From: Podarcis raffonei
Taxonomy: Eukaryota > Chordata > Lepidosauria > Squamata > Lacertidae
DNA length: 64,000 nucleotides
Assembly: GCF_027172205.1 (NCBI RefSeq)
Contig: NC_070618.1
Span: 7,384,001 to 7,448,000 of the forward strand
Reading direction: 5' to 3'
Part shown: positions 33,344-44,486 of the stretch, one piece after another
How positions within the stretch are numbered: the first letter of the stretch is position 1
How the letters are laid out: each line of letters starts with the position of its first letter
Made by a program: the position numbers and the translations under genes
Notes under the pieces: model-generated
Told to the model about the DNA's origin: nothing
What the model saw: only the letters and a program-made list of their open reading frames with translations
Databases searched by the model: none

Positions 33344-34430
33344 CCCAGGCTCTGGCCCTGCCACCGACGGCGGGGCAGCAGGTCCCAAGGAAGCGACGGG
33401 CAGCCTTGGCGATGCGGACGCGCCAGCCTCGCTGCTCGCGGCTGCCTTCCGACGGAGGGTCTCCAAGGCTCCCTCGGTGGCTGCGGGCGATCAGAGGTCC
33501 AGGCGGCTTCGGAGTCCGAAGGGCTCAGGTGCCGAGGCCGGGAAACTCGCGGGCAAGGCTAGAGAGCGATCCTTGGAGAGGTGACTTAGGGTAGGTTGGA
33601 CCGGCGGCGTCTGGCGCCCTTGGAACGGAGCGGGCCGCTGTTACCGCGGGTGGCGTCGGTGATCAGAGCTTGCCTTGGACGTGCGGTTGGAACCGAGCGG
33701 CGCTGCCTTGAAACAACGCGGCGCCGGCAGTCGGGAGACTGGGATCGAGGCCCCACCGCCCAGAGAGCCACCCAAGTTCGGGCAGAGTAGGATTTGGGCG
33801 CCGGAGAGGAGACAGCCGCGCCGAAGACTGGGCTGCCCCGGAGCTGGTGCTCAGCTAGTGTCCTCCTGAGCAGCCGACGGGGTGCGCTTTCGGGTATCAC
33901 TTAATGCTCCCTCCCGCGGAGAGATGCAAGCGCCTTTTCCCTCCCAGCCCCCCCCCGAAGCAGAGAGTGACTCCCGGCGGGGATGATGCGCTTTTGTGCC
34001 TCCTCCTCCTGCCGCTCGCTGCGCACCTGGGCAGCCGGCACTCCCTTGTAGCTGCTGTGCCTTAAAGGGACGGGCGGAGACGCAGCTTGCCCGAGCAGCC
34101 TCTCTTGAGAATGCCGGGGGCGCCGCAGACCGACGGGGCTTTGCCGAGAGGGGTGGCCGAGGGAGGGGCCTGGCCCAGGGCAGGAGCCGGGAGGTGTCAT
34201 CCGCGGGGAGGTGCCCGAATGCCAGGTCTTTCCCCGCCTCGGCAGAAGGAACGCAGCCGGGAGGCGCCCAAGGGACACAAGGGAAGGCGGCCCGACGGCG
34301 CGCAAGGCGGACGGCTTTGCGCACTGCCCGAGGGGCGCGGCGGCCCTGTTCTCGTGGCGGCGGGGTCGGTGCCTTGGAATTTGGCCATCTGGGCCTTTGC
34401 TCGACAGCAAATCCCACGGCCGGCAACAAA
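32240..34430. promoter_or_regulatory. FOXE1: CpG island over FOXE1 coding region and promoter
   Basis: Dense CpG and GC-rich sequence covers the whole coding exon and about 1.1 kb upstream of the start codon, then drops to AT-rich DNA near 34430. CpG islands of this kind mark developmental transcription factor genes. The promoter and 5-prime UTR should lie between 33344 and about 34400. Long frames on the opposite strand (up to 372 codons at 32444-33562) are antisense shadows of the gene. Confidence 0.8.
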
Positions 34431-34553
34431 CCCGGGTTTGCCTTCTTTTGCTCATTTAACAGGAAATCCTAATTCTCCCGCTGCGTTTCACCACGCTTGA
34501 GCACTGTGACACTTTTGTAAGACTACACGGATGCTATACGTTTAAAGCAAAAG

Positions 34554-34687
34554 TCGAGGCACATTCTTTTCCCTCGAAGAATTCTGAGCGCTGTCATTTG
34601 CTACTGGTTGCTGGGGGTTGTAACTCTCTGAGTCCAGGGGGGAACTGCAGCGCCCAGAATTCTTCGAGGGCAAAGAATGTGCGTCGA
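34554..34687. mobile_element. Palindromic MITE (AGAATTCTGGGC family)
   Basis: About 134 bp whose two ends are inverted copies: GCACATTCTTTTCCCTCGAA with GAATTCTGAGCGCTG on the left against CAGCGCCCAGAATTCTTCGA with GGGCAAAGAATGTGC on the right. Lies just outside the FOXE1 CpG island. Relatives at about 15260-15330, 50390-50610, 51570-51650 and 56622-57245. Confidence 0.7.
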
Positions 34688-35263
34688 AGGAATAATGTGT
34701 ACGGCTACCAGTTATTTCATTCCCTCAGTTGGGTAGGAATCCTGCAATGGATGTTGGCAGTTTGGAGGGCTCCTGCGCATCAGTACTCTCAGGAAAGTGA
34801 GGCAAGCGGGTTGATCCTCCCGTGCATTTACTCTGAAGTAAGTCTGCCTTTGTTCAATGGGACTTTCATCTCATTGCAGGGGAGGGGGGGTTGACATTTT
34901 TGGGCTCCAGGACCACATGCACCTTCGGCCAACCATCCAGGGGCCGCTGGCCGTGGCAGGTGTGCCTCCCCCAGGCTCTCTCATGCAGGCAGGCTTGTAT
35001 ACACACACCTCTCCTCAAGGGATCCCTGCAGATCAGCTGCGGGGAGAGGGGTTAGGGGATCTTCTCTGCTGGTCAAATAATTGAACTGATGACCAGCAAG
35101 GCGGCAGGTTGGATCCCCATCACAGCAGTCACTGTGTGAACTTTCATTTTTCTTTCTTGCGACTGCCAAAAATCAGTGGGGCTTTATTTGGGCGGGGGGG
35201 GGGGATTTGATTGAGGTGGCTGGGTCAGAGGCCCCGAATTGTGGGGTTAGCATTGCAGTATTT

Positions 35264-35345
35264 GGCTGCAATCCTTTACCTGGGAATAAGACTCATCGTA
35301 CTCAATGGGAGGTACTTTTGAACAGACATGTATAGTAGTATTGTA
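35264..35345. repeat. Short semi-palindromic repeat copy (AGTAAGTCCCATTGAACTCA family)
   Basis: GGCTGCAATCCTTTACCTGG, GAATAAGACTCATCGTACTC, AATGGGAGGTACTTTTGAAC and AGACATGTATAG follow the order of the family seen best at 15040-15125. Confidence 0.7.
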
Positions 35346-35731
35346 CCGCTCGGCCGTATCCCCGTTAATTCACCAGGTCTTTTGACAATGGCAGTGGACT
35401 GCTTTGCATATACAGCTGCAATTGCTGAGGACCAAAAAGGTGGGGGGGGCACTCGCAATCAACTTGCAATAGCTATTCCTCCTCTTTTTCCCTCCAGGAG
35501 AGAAAGCATGGTAGAGGGAAGTAAGCAAGTATTTTTCACCTCTGCGGCCCCCTCCCCCCTTTGAGAATGCTGCTTAATAGGAGCCCGTCAAATCCCAGTC
35601 AGTCAACGGAGGACTCCTAGCCATTTAGGGAAACTAATGTCTAGTGAATGCTGGCTGAGGATTCATTGAAAGCTCTGGAGCCTTTCCTTGAAATGTAGAT
35701 GATTAGTTTGAGTTTAAATAAAAGGGGTGGG

Positions 35732-35733
<2 letters not shown>

Positions 35734-35778
<45 letters not shown>

Positions 35779-35935
35779 TTATTTATATCCTGCCCTCCCC
35801 GGCCAGAGCCGGGCTCAGGGCAGCTAACACCAGTAAAATTACAGTAAAAACATAATAGGAAAAAAACCACACAATTTAAAATACAGGTTAAAATGCAATT
35901 TAAAATGCAGCCTCATTTTAAAAGTAGCCCATAGA
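35734..35935 (-). mobile_element. L2/CR1-type LINE tail with (AAT)n
   Basis: (AAT)n at 35734-35778, then TTTATTTATATCCTGCCCTC, CCGGCCAGAGCCGGGCTCAG and GGCAGCTAACACCAGTAAAA. This is the minus-strand form of a LINE 3-prime end whose tail repeat expanded into the microsatellite. Confidence 0.65.
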
Positions 35936-36334
35936 TTTCACTTTGCAAAATCATCAATGCTGTGGAGAGAGGTTATGGAATATTTTCTCTCACACAGCAC
36001 TCGAATTGTGTGCGTTCATTGGTTTTCACCCAGTGAACAGACAAAAAGAAAGTACGAACTGCACTTCACTTGTGGGCAGAGTTGACTTTTGGTGGCGATG
36101 CTTCCTGTTAAGGTGGTTTTAAAAGGGGACGGGAAAATTCACACAGAAGAGACCTGTCAACAGGCTAACAGTCAGGATGGCTGCCTTAAACCATTGCTGG
36201 TGGGGCAGGGGTGTCAAACGGGGTGGGCTGTGGGGTGTTGACACCACCTTCATGCTGTTTCTGCTTGTGGGGTGCCGAGGTCCCTAGCCAGCCACGGTTA
36301 GAAATGAGCTGATCTGACCCAGCAGAGCCCTTGC

Positions 36335-36530
36335 TCGCTTATGTATTTATTTATCGTGCTAATGTTTATGCTGCTTCCCAGCCGTAGCACCCAAAGCACC
36401 TTGCAGAAATAACAGCAATACAATATGCCCATGAAACATCAATCAGCCGCCACCACGGCCACGTACAACCACAGCCAGGAAACAACATGCTACATAAACT
36501 CGGGCAGAAACGTTAACGGCACGAGTGTCT
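36335..36530 (-). mobile_element. LINE tail fragment (L2/CR1-like), old
   Basis: TATGTATTTATTTATCGTGC, TATGCTGCTTCCCAGCCG, CACCTTGCAGAAATAACAGC and CAATACAATATGCCC have the layout of minus-strand LINE 3-prime ends like that at 35734. Diverged. Confidence 0.4.
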
Positions 36531-36861
36531 GAAATGAGGTGTTTATGTCTTGGAATGAATCTGTTTCATTCGGTGGCTCTGCTTGCATAAAAGGGCAACA
36601 GTTTCTTCAGACTTTTGCATCCACTGAGTGTCTAGGATCTAATTTGGCTAGAATCTGGAGAAGTGTATCTCCTCTGCAGGTTAGGATGCTGGCAGAGTAA
36701 AATATGGTGGTCAAGAGAGCTAGAATACTGTGATGCCCAAGGGCAGAAGCCATGAGCCAGAAATGTCCCTGGCCTACCTTACAAGGTTGTTAAGAAGAAT
36801 TACTTAGTTAAGGAAAGTCAAGTTCATTGAACATTCTAAAAATGCTGTATAAATACTAAGG

Positions 36862-37325
36862 TGGCATTCCATACTCATTTACAAGGGAGTAAATCCCATT
36901 AATGGGACGCGGGTGGTGCTGTGGGTTAAACCACAGAGCCTAGGACTTGCCAATCAGAAGGACGGCAGTTCGAATCCCCGCGACGGGGTGAGCTCCCGTT
37001 GCTCGGTCCCTGCTCCTGCCAACCTAGCAGTTTGAAAGCACGTCAAAGTGCAAGTAGATAAATAGGTACTGCTCTGGCGGGAAGGTAAACGGTGTTTCTG
37101 TGCGCTGCACTGGTGGTTTGCCAGAAGCGGCTTAGTCATGCTGGCCACATAACCCGGAAGCTGTACGCCGGCTCCCTCAGCCAATAAAGCGAGATGAGCG
37201 CCGCAACCCCAGAGTCGGCCACGACTGGACCTAATGGTCAGGGGTCCCTTTACCTTTTTAAGTCCCATTAAACTCAATGGGGCTCGCTTTTGCATAGGCT
37301 GTACAGAATTCCACTGTAATCTTAT
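36862..37325. repeat. Short semi-palindromic repeat copy split by a SINE
   Basis: Left half GGCATTCCATACTCATTTAC, AAGGGAGTAAATCCCATTAA (to 36902); right half AGTCCCATTAAACTCAATGG, GGCTCGCTTTTGCATAGG (from 37260). The Sauria SINE at 36903-37259 lies exactly between them. Confidence 0.8.
36903..37259 (+). mobile_element. Sauria SINE, full length
   Basis: Head GGTGGTGCTGTGGGTTAAAC, B box AGTTCGAATCCCCG, middle GTAGATAAATAGGTACTGC, and end CAGAGTCGGCCACGACTGG ... GGGGTCCCTTTACC. Flanked by a 12-bp duplication AAATCCCATTAA / AAGTCCCATTAA (11 of 12). Confidence 0.93.
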
Positions 37326-38127
37326 CCAATTATGGATCCCCCCCCCAAAAAAAAACATTTTGATGAGGAATTAAAATGGTGCTTAATTTTTAGAAAAAGT
37401 GTTGTTGGAGTGAAGTTGAACCAATATTCATTTGGAAACACTGCGGTCTAATCTTGAAGGCTCACACACCCGCCACAGCCATTGAAGCGTATAGGCACTC
37501 TTTCCTTAGTGAGTTCTGCACTTGCTCAGGGAGCCCTTTCATTCTATTCTTAGCTCACATCTCCAAGGTTGATGAACTCTGCAGCACAGGAAAGGAAACA
37601 GTTCCTCATCAAACGGCTATGTTGCATCCTACACATTTTCTGTTTTGTGAAGAGAAGTAACCATCTGCTTGAATCTCTCCCATTGAAATTTCTGGGACTT
37701 TTATTTTTATTTTATTTTAAATATTTATGTTCTATTTTCTTTGTGCAGTCCAATTGAATAATTAGCTACAATAAAACCACCCCTCACCAAAACCAACACC
37801 TCAGAACCACAAACCAGCATCCATACTACTGAGCTCCATACACTGATTTCAGCAGGATCAAACCAACTGACTTTACCCTTGTGTAGATGTAAGTGGGTTG
37901 TGATTACATTGAAAAGTTACTGTCACAGATGTGGACCATGGAATGATCAATAAGCCATTGCTAGAGAGAGCGCCCCCCCCCGAAAAGGGCTCTCTTGAGC
38001 TGCGTTTGCTCCAATGGGATGCCTGACTTTGTGTTTGGCTCAATTAAAACAAGTGAAAATGAGAATCAAGGAACCATAATTGAATATAAGGTTGGAGACA
38101 TCCTGAAGCATACAGGTGACTTTTGAC

Positions 38128-38205
38128 AATGCAAACCTGTATGCATATTTATTCAGAAGTAGGTCACATTGACCTCAGTGCTGCTTAGTCCCTTGAAAGT
38201 ATGGA
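38128..38205. repeat. Short semi-palindromic repeat copy
   Basis: AACCTGTATGCATATTTATT, CAGAAGTAGGTCACATTGAC, CTCAGTGCTGCTTAGTCC and AAGTATGGATAGGAT match the family order with more divergence. Confidence 0.55.
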
Positions 38206-38340
38206 TAGGATCGGTGCATAAATGGACCTTCCATGTTCAGATAAAGTATACCTCTCTGAATACCATGCAGAAGACAAGCAACAGGGAGTGGCTGCCTCTC
38301 TTAAGAACTGCTTGTAAGCTTCCCAAGGGCTGCTTGTATC

Positions 38341-38870
38341 GCCTGATCCTATCAGTGCTTATTCAAAAGTAATATTTGAATATTATTTGAATTTGTTGAA
38401 TTAGCAAAAATGACACACAAAAATCAGAAACCAAAAAAATACAAAGTTTATTAGTGACTGGAATAAATTTATGGTATACATTGAAGGGAATTATAGAAAC
38501 TTAAAAACTATAGCAGGTTTGATATAGATCTTACGATGTGTAAACCATTAACAATGATCAGCTGCAGGAAAAAGAAAGTATTTTTATTAAGAAGCCCGAA
38601 ATCGGGAGGGATGGAGGTCAATAGGTGTGTAGAGGAAAGATTTAAATATTTAAAGATATAAAGATTTAAGTGTGAAGACAAAGAACTGTAACGGAAACTG
38701 ATGTTATTTTTATGTTATGTTTGGATATCTCTTTTGAAATTGTTGATTTGTTTTCTCTTTTGGTTATCTAAGTGAAATTCAATAAAAAGAAATGAAAAAA
38801 ACACACAACCAAAAGTAATATTTATTTCAATGGGACTTCTTCCTAGTGCATAAGATTGCAGTCATACCCA
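38341..38870. repeat. Short semi-palindromic repeat copy split by an L1
   Basis: Left part GCCTGATCCTATCAGTGCTT, ATTCAAAAGTAATATTT (to 38377); right part AAAAGTAATATTTATTTCAA, TGGGACTTCTTCCTAGTGCA, TAAGATTGCAGTC (from 38811). The L1 fragment at 38378-38809 separates them. Confidence 0.75.
38378..38809 (+). mobile_element. L1-like LINE 3-prime fragment
   Basis: Flanked by a perfect 14-bp duplication CAAAAGTAATATTT (38364-38377 and 38810-38823). Ends TGAAATTCAATAAAAAGAAA followed by an A-rich tail, the typical L1 terminus. No ORF2 frame remains in this short piece. Confidence 0.8.
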
Positions 38871-39269
38871 TCTGGCACGTCTTTGCTACGAAGTAAAGCC
38901 TCGCCTCATTCAACAAGGCCTTAGTTGCAGGGGGATGTGCGCAGGATCTCAGCCTGAGAGAATGCTGGCCTCGTGCCCCTTTGGTCAGATTTAGAAGGGC
39001 AAATCTCACCTATTTCCTAATGGCCAGTAAGAAATTAGGAATAATTATATGAATCCAATGTTATTCCGTTGCGCAAACCTTTATAACTATAACTTAATCC
39101 GCTAAGAGGTTGAATAGAAATGTCAAGTAGAAACTAGAATTTGGATAGATCTGCTACATATGGGGAAAAACACAAAAGGATATAGGACCGCTGTTGCAGA
39201 AGGCAATTCAAGAGATGACGCCGAAATGGGTGGCTAGAGCCATCTAAATAAGAGGCAAGTCTTAACGAC

Positions 39270-40700
39270 TAGATTAAATAGATTTTTCTCTCCCACCCAG
39301 ACCATTTTACAAACTTGCCTTTTAAGCGGTGCTGTACATACATCTCTTTAAAAATGAGTTTAAAAACCAGTTTTGTTTTCAAAGGTAAGTCGCACGAATA
39401 TACTTGGTTACTTTCTGTTTCAGGAACGTCTCTCTATTCTAACCAGTTTGCTCTGAACAAACCTCGCGAGGACACTCTCCTTTAACCCTGCGCTTCCAAG
39501 TCCAGGGACGCAGCTCTGTTGATAAACCCCTTTAGAGTTGAGGTTATGATTTACCTAGTTTCTCAGGGAGCCCCAAATAAGCTATTTGGAAATTAAGTTA
39601 GCAAATATTATTCTGCAGAATATTTTGCAAATACATTATTTTGCAATTTACACCCCCCCTCTCAACACACTGAGGAGAATGCAGTGCAATTCACACCGTA
39701 TTATTTTTGCAAGCACATCATGCTATTTTGCAGGTTGTTAAATCCCTCCCTGTCTCCAAATGCGCTGAAGATAATGAAATCCTTCCCATCGACTTCACTG
39801 TAAGAAATACGCTTTCTTCAAATTTTTTTTTTTAATTGGGGCGCTAGGAATAAACTGGGGCGGGGAACAACCTTTCGCAGCGATGCACTTCATGGGGATG
39901 GCAGACTGAATATTATAACTAAAATAAAATATCCACGAAGTTTTTGTTTTTTCCTGTTGGAGGGGGTTCCTTCAGAGAGCGCAAGTTCACAGTGCTGTGC
40001 ATTGCAGTCGCGGGGTGTCGGAAAAAACGTTTGGGGTCGGTTTTTTTGTGTTTCTTTGTGTGTGTTTTTTGCTGAAACACACTCAAGTCACTTTGAGATG
40101 AAAAAGAAAGCTTGTAAACGAAATTCGTGGTTTTCGTTCGTTTGCTCCCCAGTTTCCCAGAAACAGACGGGCGAAATGCGCTCCGTTTCTAAGGCGCGCA
40201 AAAACAAGCTTTCCGAACGCGTTAGGGGCGCTTCTTCGTCTGTTCTCCAGAGCTGACTGAACAGCAAATCTCTCGTCCCGAAAAGCTTCCAAGTCCCCCC
40301 ACAAATAGTTTCGTTAATAAAATACACCCTTTGCTGCTTTTTCCCTTCAATCACTTTTTGCTTTCGAAATGGCTGCATATATTGAGGCTTACGGTGCGTA
40401 ATCGTCCTTTTATCATTGTAATCGCGCGGCACTTCTTATTGCAACCATGGGAAGCCTTTTGCATTTGTACGCTCACAAACATCCACCTGCACAGGACTTG
40501 CGGCAGCCAGATTTATCAAGTCCTTTAAACCCCCAGAGTTTGGGCCGTGTAGCTCAGAAGACCAAAACTCTTTGCAACGGGAAGGAAGCGCCATTGATTG
40601 CAATGGGACTTATTTGGACAAAAAGTCAGGGTGCCGCAAGTGGTTTTAAAAATGCTTTTTCTTTAAAATAAAAATATGGCCACCCTATTTTTAAGTACTT
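39270..40700. promoter_or_regulatory. Repeat-poor segment upstream of FOXE1, candidate control region
   Basis: About 1.4 kb, 6-7 kb upstream of FOXE1, in which I recognise no repeat except a weak match near 40590. Includes a moderately CpG-containing part (about 40120-40260). There is no direct evidence of function. The idea rests on the gene desert around a developmental factor gene and the absence of insertions here. Confidence 0.2.
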
Positions 40701-40897
40701 TTATTTGGAAGCAATAACCGTAGGTCTCTCCCGCTCCCACCCCGTTTTGTGTAAAGTTTGGGCGATTGATTCCTGGATTGTACAACATTAAACGACGCAA
40801 GGCATTTGTTTGGATTGCTGAAAAAGACTCCTCCAAATGAAATCGCTCGATTTCTGATGGGGTTCCTTCTGTGCCAAGTGAGAGCAGATCTCGCCCA

Positions 40898-40962
40898 CCT
40901 TTACTTGGAAGTAAGTCCCACCTTACTCAAATGGGGTGTGCACAGGAATGCAGCCTTAAAGC
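40898..40962. repeat. Short semi-palindromic repeat copy
   Basis: CACCTTTACTTGGAAGTAAG, TCCCACCTTACTCAAATGGG, GTGTGCACAGGAATGCAGCC. A further partial unit follows at 40965-41020 (GCGCAATCCTAGCCCCCTAC, TTAGAAGCAAATCTTACTGA). Confidence 0.6.
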
Positions 40963-41404
40963 GCAATCCTAGCCCCCTACTTAGAAGCAAATCTTACTGA
41001 ATTCTATTCAGTTGTAAGGTGCCTTATTCTTGTGGTTGGTGCGTAAAAACGTATTGTTATGTTTAGTTCCGCTACTATTAACGTCGTGTTTTGTGTTACC
41101 GGTTTTTATTCCGTTACATGTTCCTTTAAATAATACATTGTTTATGTCGGGGTGGATAGACAAAAGCAGTAAATCCTGGCCCTGTTGTGCTGAATCTAAT
41201 TTTCAAAGATGTGTGTTTAAGATCAAGGATCAGCAAACTATAAATCATACTGTGGACATTGTTGACTTCTGGGTTTGTATGTTTGTTTTTTTAAAAAAGA
41301 TCTAGGGATTTTATCCAGCGTTAGGCCTCATGAGAGTAGCTCCACTGATATTAATAGACAAATTTGGGCCTACTCTTTGATAGGTCTACTCTTAGTTGTA
41401 TATA

Positions 41405-41480
41405 ACTGCAATTTGTTCATTTACTCACGATAAAGCCTAATTAAACTCATAGGCTGTTACTTCTGAGTAAACAGAGATAG
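41405..41480. repeat. Short semi-palindromic repeat copy
   Basis: ACTGCAATTTGTTCATTTAC, TCACGATAAAGCCTAATTAA, ACTCATAGGCTGTTACTTCT, GAGTAAACAGAGATAGGAT. Confidence 0.6.
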
Positions 41481-41489
41481 GATCGGGCT

Positions 41490-41668
41490 GGGAAATATTT
41501 GATTGTGGGGTTTATTGGCCAGCTTTTTCAACGGTTGTTCCTAGTTGGTTTTTTGTTTTATTGTGTAGTCTATGTTCTTATTTTGTATTTTCACATTGTG
41601 AACCACCCTGTGATCTTCGGAGGAAGGGCGGTATACAAATTTAATAAATAATAATATTAATAATAACA
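41490..41668 (+). mobile_element. LINE tail fragment (L2/CR1-like)
   Basis: TTTGTATTTTCACATTGTGA, ACCACCCTGTGATCTTCGG, AGGGCGGTATACAAATTTAA and TAAATAATAATATTAATAAT: the usual GGGCGGTATA...AATAAT terminus of a LINE on the plus strand. Confidence 0.65.
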
Positions 41669-41787
41669 GCTCACTGAAACTAATCAACAAGCTCCTCTGG
41701 CAAGAACTTTGCAGTCCCATTCATTAGATGGAAGAGAACAAAAGGCTCCCTTAGGGGTACAGTATTGAGTTCACATCTGTATTTCTG

Positions 41788-41865
41788 AGTGAGCAATCCT
41801 GTGCCTACTTACTTTGGAGTAAGCTGCTTGTGGGACTTGCTTTGGAGTAAACAGGAATCGGATAA
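41788..41865. repeat. Short semi-palindromic repeat copy
   Basis: GAGCAATCCTGTGCCTACTT, ACTTTGGAGTAAGCTGCTTG, TGGGACTTGCTTTGGAGTAA, ACAGGAATCGGATAAGAATG. Confidence 0.65.
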
Positions 41866-42845
41866 GAATGCACGTCTCTCCAGAAATGTCCTACGGTCCT
41901 AAGTCCACTTTCCCATTGATTTCCGGCTGGAACTGAAGCGGAGATCGGATCAAATGGAAAGTTGTTGGTTTTTTGCAAGGCGGGGGAGAAGGAGGAATTA
42001 AGTTTTAGGCGTGCGTAAGCCATATTTATCATTAAGATGGTTGCATTGCCTATGACTTGCGGAGCTGGACACGTTGCTCGTTAAATATAGACAAATATAC
42101 AGTTATTTAAATCCCTTTTAGCCACTATGAGTGGGCGCTTCGTGTTTGCTTTTTAAAACAGCGGCAACAACAAACATTTATTTCAAAGCGGTGCTTGCAG
42201 CCTTGACTCTGGGAAGCAAAATATTTGTATAATCCTGTCCCCCACCCCTCTTTGTTAGTGTTCTCGACAGATTTCAATCCTGTCAGACCGACTTTGGTTT
42301 TCTAACAACGGGAACCCCAAGATTTACCAACCACAGCCCTGTGCAAAATACAGAACGGTTAGAATTAAAGGGCAAGGGTGCCTCTGAGCACATTCTGAGG
42401 TTCAGAATTTGATTTTCAGTACCAGAACTGAACTGAGCCGCAGACCATGCGTGGACAGTCTGTTCTTGCTTGGCTTTATTCATTTCATCATCAGTGTACT
42501 CTAAGGGGGGGGATAATTTAATTATTTTATTTCCTGCTTTTGAACATTTGTGGGTGGGTCAGACACACTTGACAATCTACTGAAAATCAGTTGGAGATCC
42601 CTTGCTAGATCCTGTTGTAGCCTCCTAACCTTACCTGTCCCCTCATCAATAAACATTTGAATTCTAATTTAAAATGTCAAACCAAAAAGATCTAATACCC
42701 ATGAAATAATGAAGTCCTTTAACCTGGATTTGAATCTGAATTAACCTCAAATGCTTCATTTCAGTTGGAATCTTGTTTACAGCATGCACGGTTGATGCTG
42801 TCCCACAGGTGGCTGGCTCTGGGACCTAAATTATGCTCTCTGGAC

Positions 42846-43157
42846 CAGGGGTCAGCAACCTTTTTCAGCCGTGGGCCGGTCCACCATCCCTCATACCATG
42901 CTGGATTATATTTTGAATTAAAAAAGTGAACGAATTCCTATGCCCCATAAAGAACCCAGAGATGCATTTTAAATAAAAGCACACATTCTACTCATGTAAA
43001 AACACCAGGCAGGCCCCACAAATAACCCAGAGATGCATTTTAAATAAAAGGACACCTACTCATGTAAAAAAACGCTGATTCCCGGACCGTCCATGGGCCG
43101 GATTTAGAAGGTGATTGGGCCGCATCCGTCCCACGAGCCTTTGTTTGCCTACCCCTG
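42846..43157. mobile_element. hAT-type MITE, copy 2
   Basis: Starts CAGGGGTCAGCAACCTTTTT and ends GTTTGCCTACCCCTG. The flanks CTCTGGAC (42838-42845) and CTCTAGAA (43158-43165) share the TCTAGA-type core of hAT-Charlie targets. It contains an internal duplication of the AACCCAGAGATGCATTTTAA segment. Confidence 0.85.
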
Positions 43158-43399
43158 CTCTAGAATCTTTCATCTCTAAATGGATTTATCTTTCAAATGT
43201 GTTTCTAAAGGAGAAAAAATGTAGTATAAACACCAACAATTGGGAAACACTAGCCTGTGAGCGCTGCAGTTGGAGAACAGCCTTTACCAAAGGTGTCATG
43301 GGCTTAGAAGACACTTGAACTCCGGACGCAAGGGAGAAATGTGCTAAGAGGAAGGCACGCTTGGCAAATCCACACCGTGATCAACTCCTGCCCAGAAAC

Positions 43400-43560
43400 C
43401 GAATTCCCCACTGTGGAAGGATGTGTGGTTCCAGAATTGGCCTCCGCAGTCACTTACGGACTCATTGTTAAAACCGTGTTTATGGAAGACAATCTTACTC
43501 GGCTAAGAGTGATCGCCAAAGAAGAAGAAGACATTTTCATCTCATTTACATCAGTCCTCC
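43400..43560. repeat. Unclassified dispersed repeat, copy A
   Basis: The segment GAATTCCCCACTGTGGAAGG, GTTCCAGAATTGGCCTCCGC, AGTCACTTACGGACTCATTG, TTAAAACCGTGTTTATGGAA, GACAATCTTACTCGGCTAAG, AGTGATCGCCAAAGAAGAAG recurs split around the PSMB6 retrocopy at about 47970-48041 and 48874-48960. The plus frame 43341-43613 is open for 90 codons (including LIVKTVFMEDNLTRLRVIAK), and the part shared with copy B keeps this reading. I do not know the family; true ends may lie outside the shared part. Confidence 0.6.
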
Positions 43561-44486
43561 CTCCAAGAGTATTCAGCCAGTGGGATCAGAGCATTGGGAC
43601 AGACTCTTTCTGAAACTTCATTAGAAACTGATTTCGAGAGCACAATCCCACCACATGTGCCTGCAGTTGCCCAGACCATTGCACCCACTCCAACACTCTG
43701 AAGACAGTGGGTTGTTAAAATAATAACGTTTGAGAGGTATCAAATGCCATTTAAATAAAATTTTCCACACGCGATGCTAGTGACCTGAGACATTGGGGCT
43801 TGGAGGTTCAGTGTGGGGGCACAGAATCACTAGCTAGGCTCAGGATCTGTTATGGGGCATTATAAACATCTTGTCTTTTCTCTTGTCAAACTGAATTGGG
43901 TGGGTGGGTGGGATTAGAGCTTTGAAAAAGAACTCGCCAGCCAAATGCTTTTAGCTATGGCTCATCTGCATCAAGCCTGTTGACTTAACAAAGGTGTCGA
44001 ACAATAACCAGGTTGATGAAAGAAAGAGAAGGGGGGATTTTATGGGGCAGGGGAAGTGCCAGCATGTGCTGAACTTGGACTGAAGAAATGCTGAGCACAC
44101 AAAGCTTGCTATGTAGTTCGGGTCTGATGACAAATAAGGACTTGGAAATCTAATCTGGGTCAACACTGTCAGCTCAATTTCCTCACATGCACACTTATGC
44201 CAGAATTTGCAGTTGGTAAGCAATTGAGAACTCCTGATAGCTCCAAGCCTACATTTGGCCAAGGGCGCAGAAGCAGCTAATTGCAAAGTCTCAATGGAGA
44301 ATGTCCTGGTCAGTCATGCCTCAGATCTGTTCTTGAATGTTTGACGGTAATATTTTCAGTTCCATTGACGAGGTGATTTTCAGTTCCATCGACAAGGTGC
44401 TGAGTTGCCTTGAGACACCATTGTGCAAAAATTTGGCTGAAAGCGACACAAATACTACTATGAACACCAGGGCACAGGGCAGAATT

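Noticed and set aside
32444-33562. 372-codon plus-strand frame opposite FOXE1
   Set aside because: Antisense shadow of a GC-rich coding exon; the minus strand has a clear forkhead gene.
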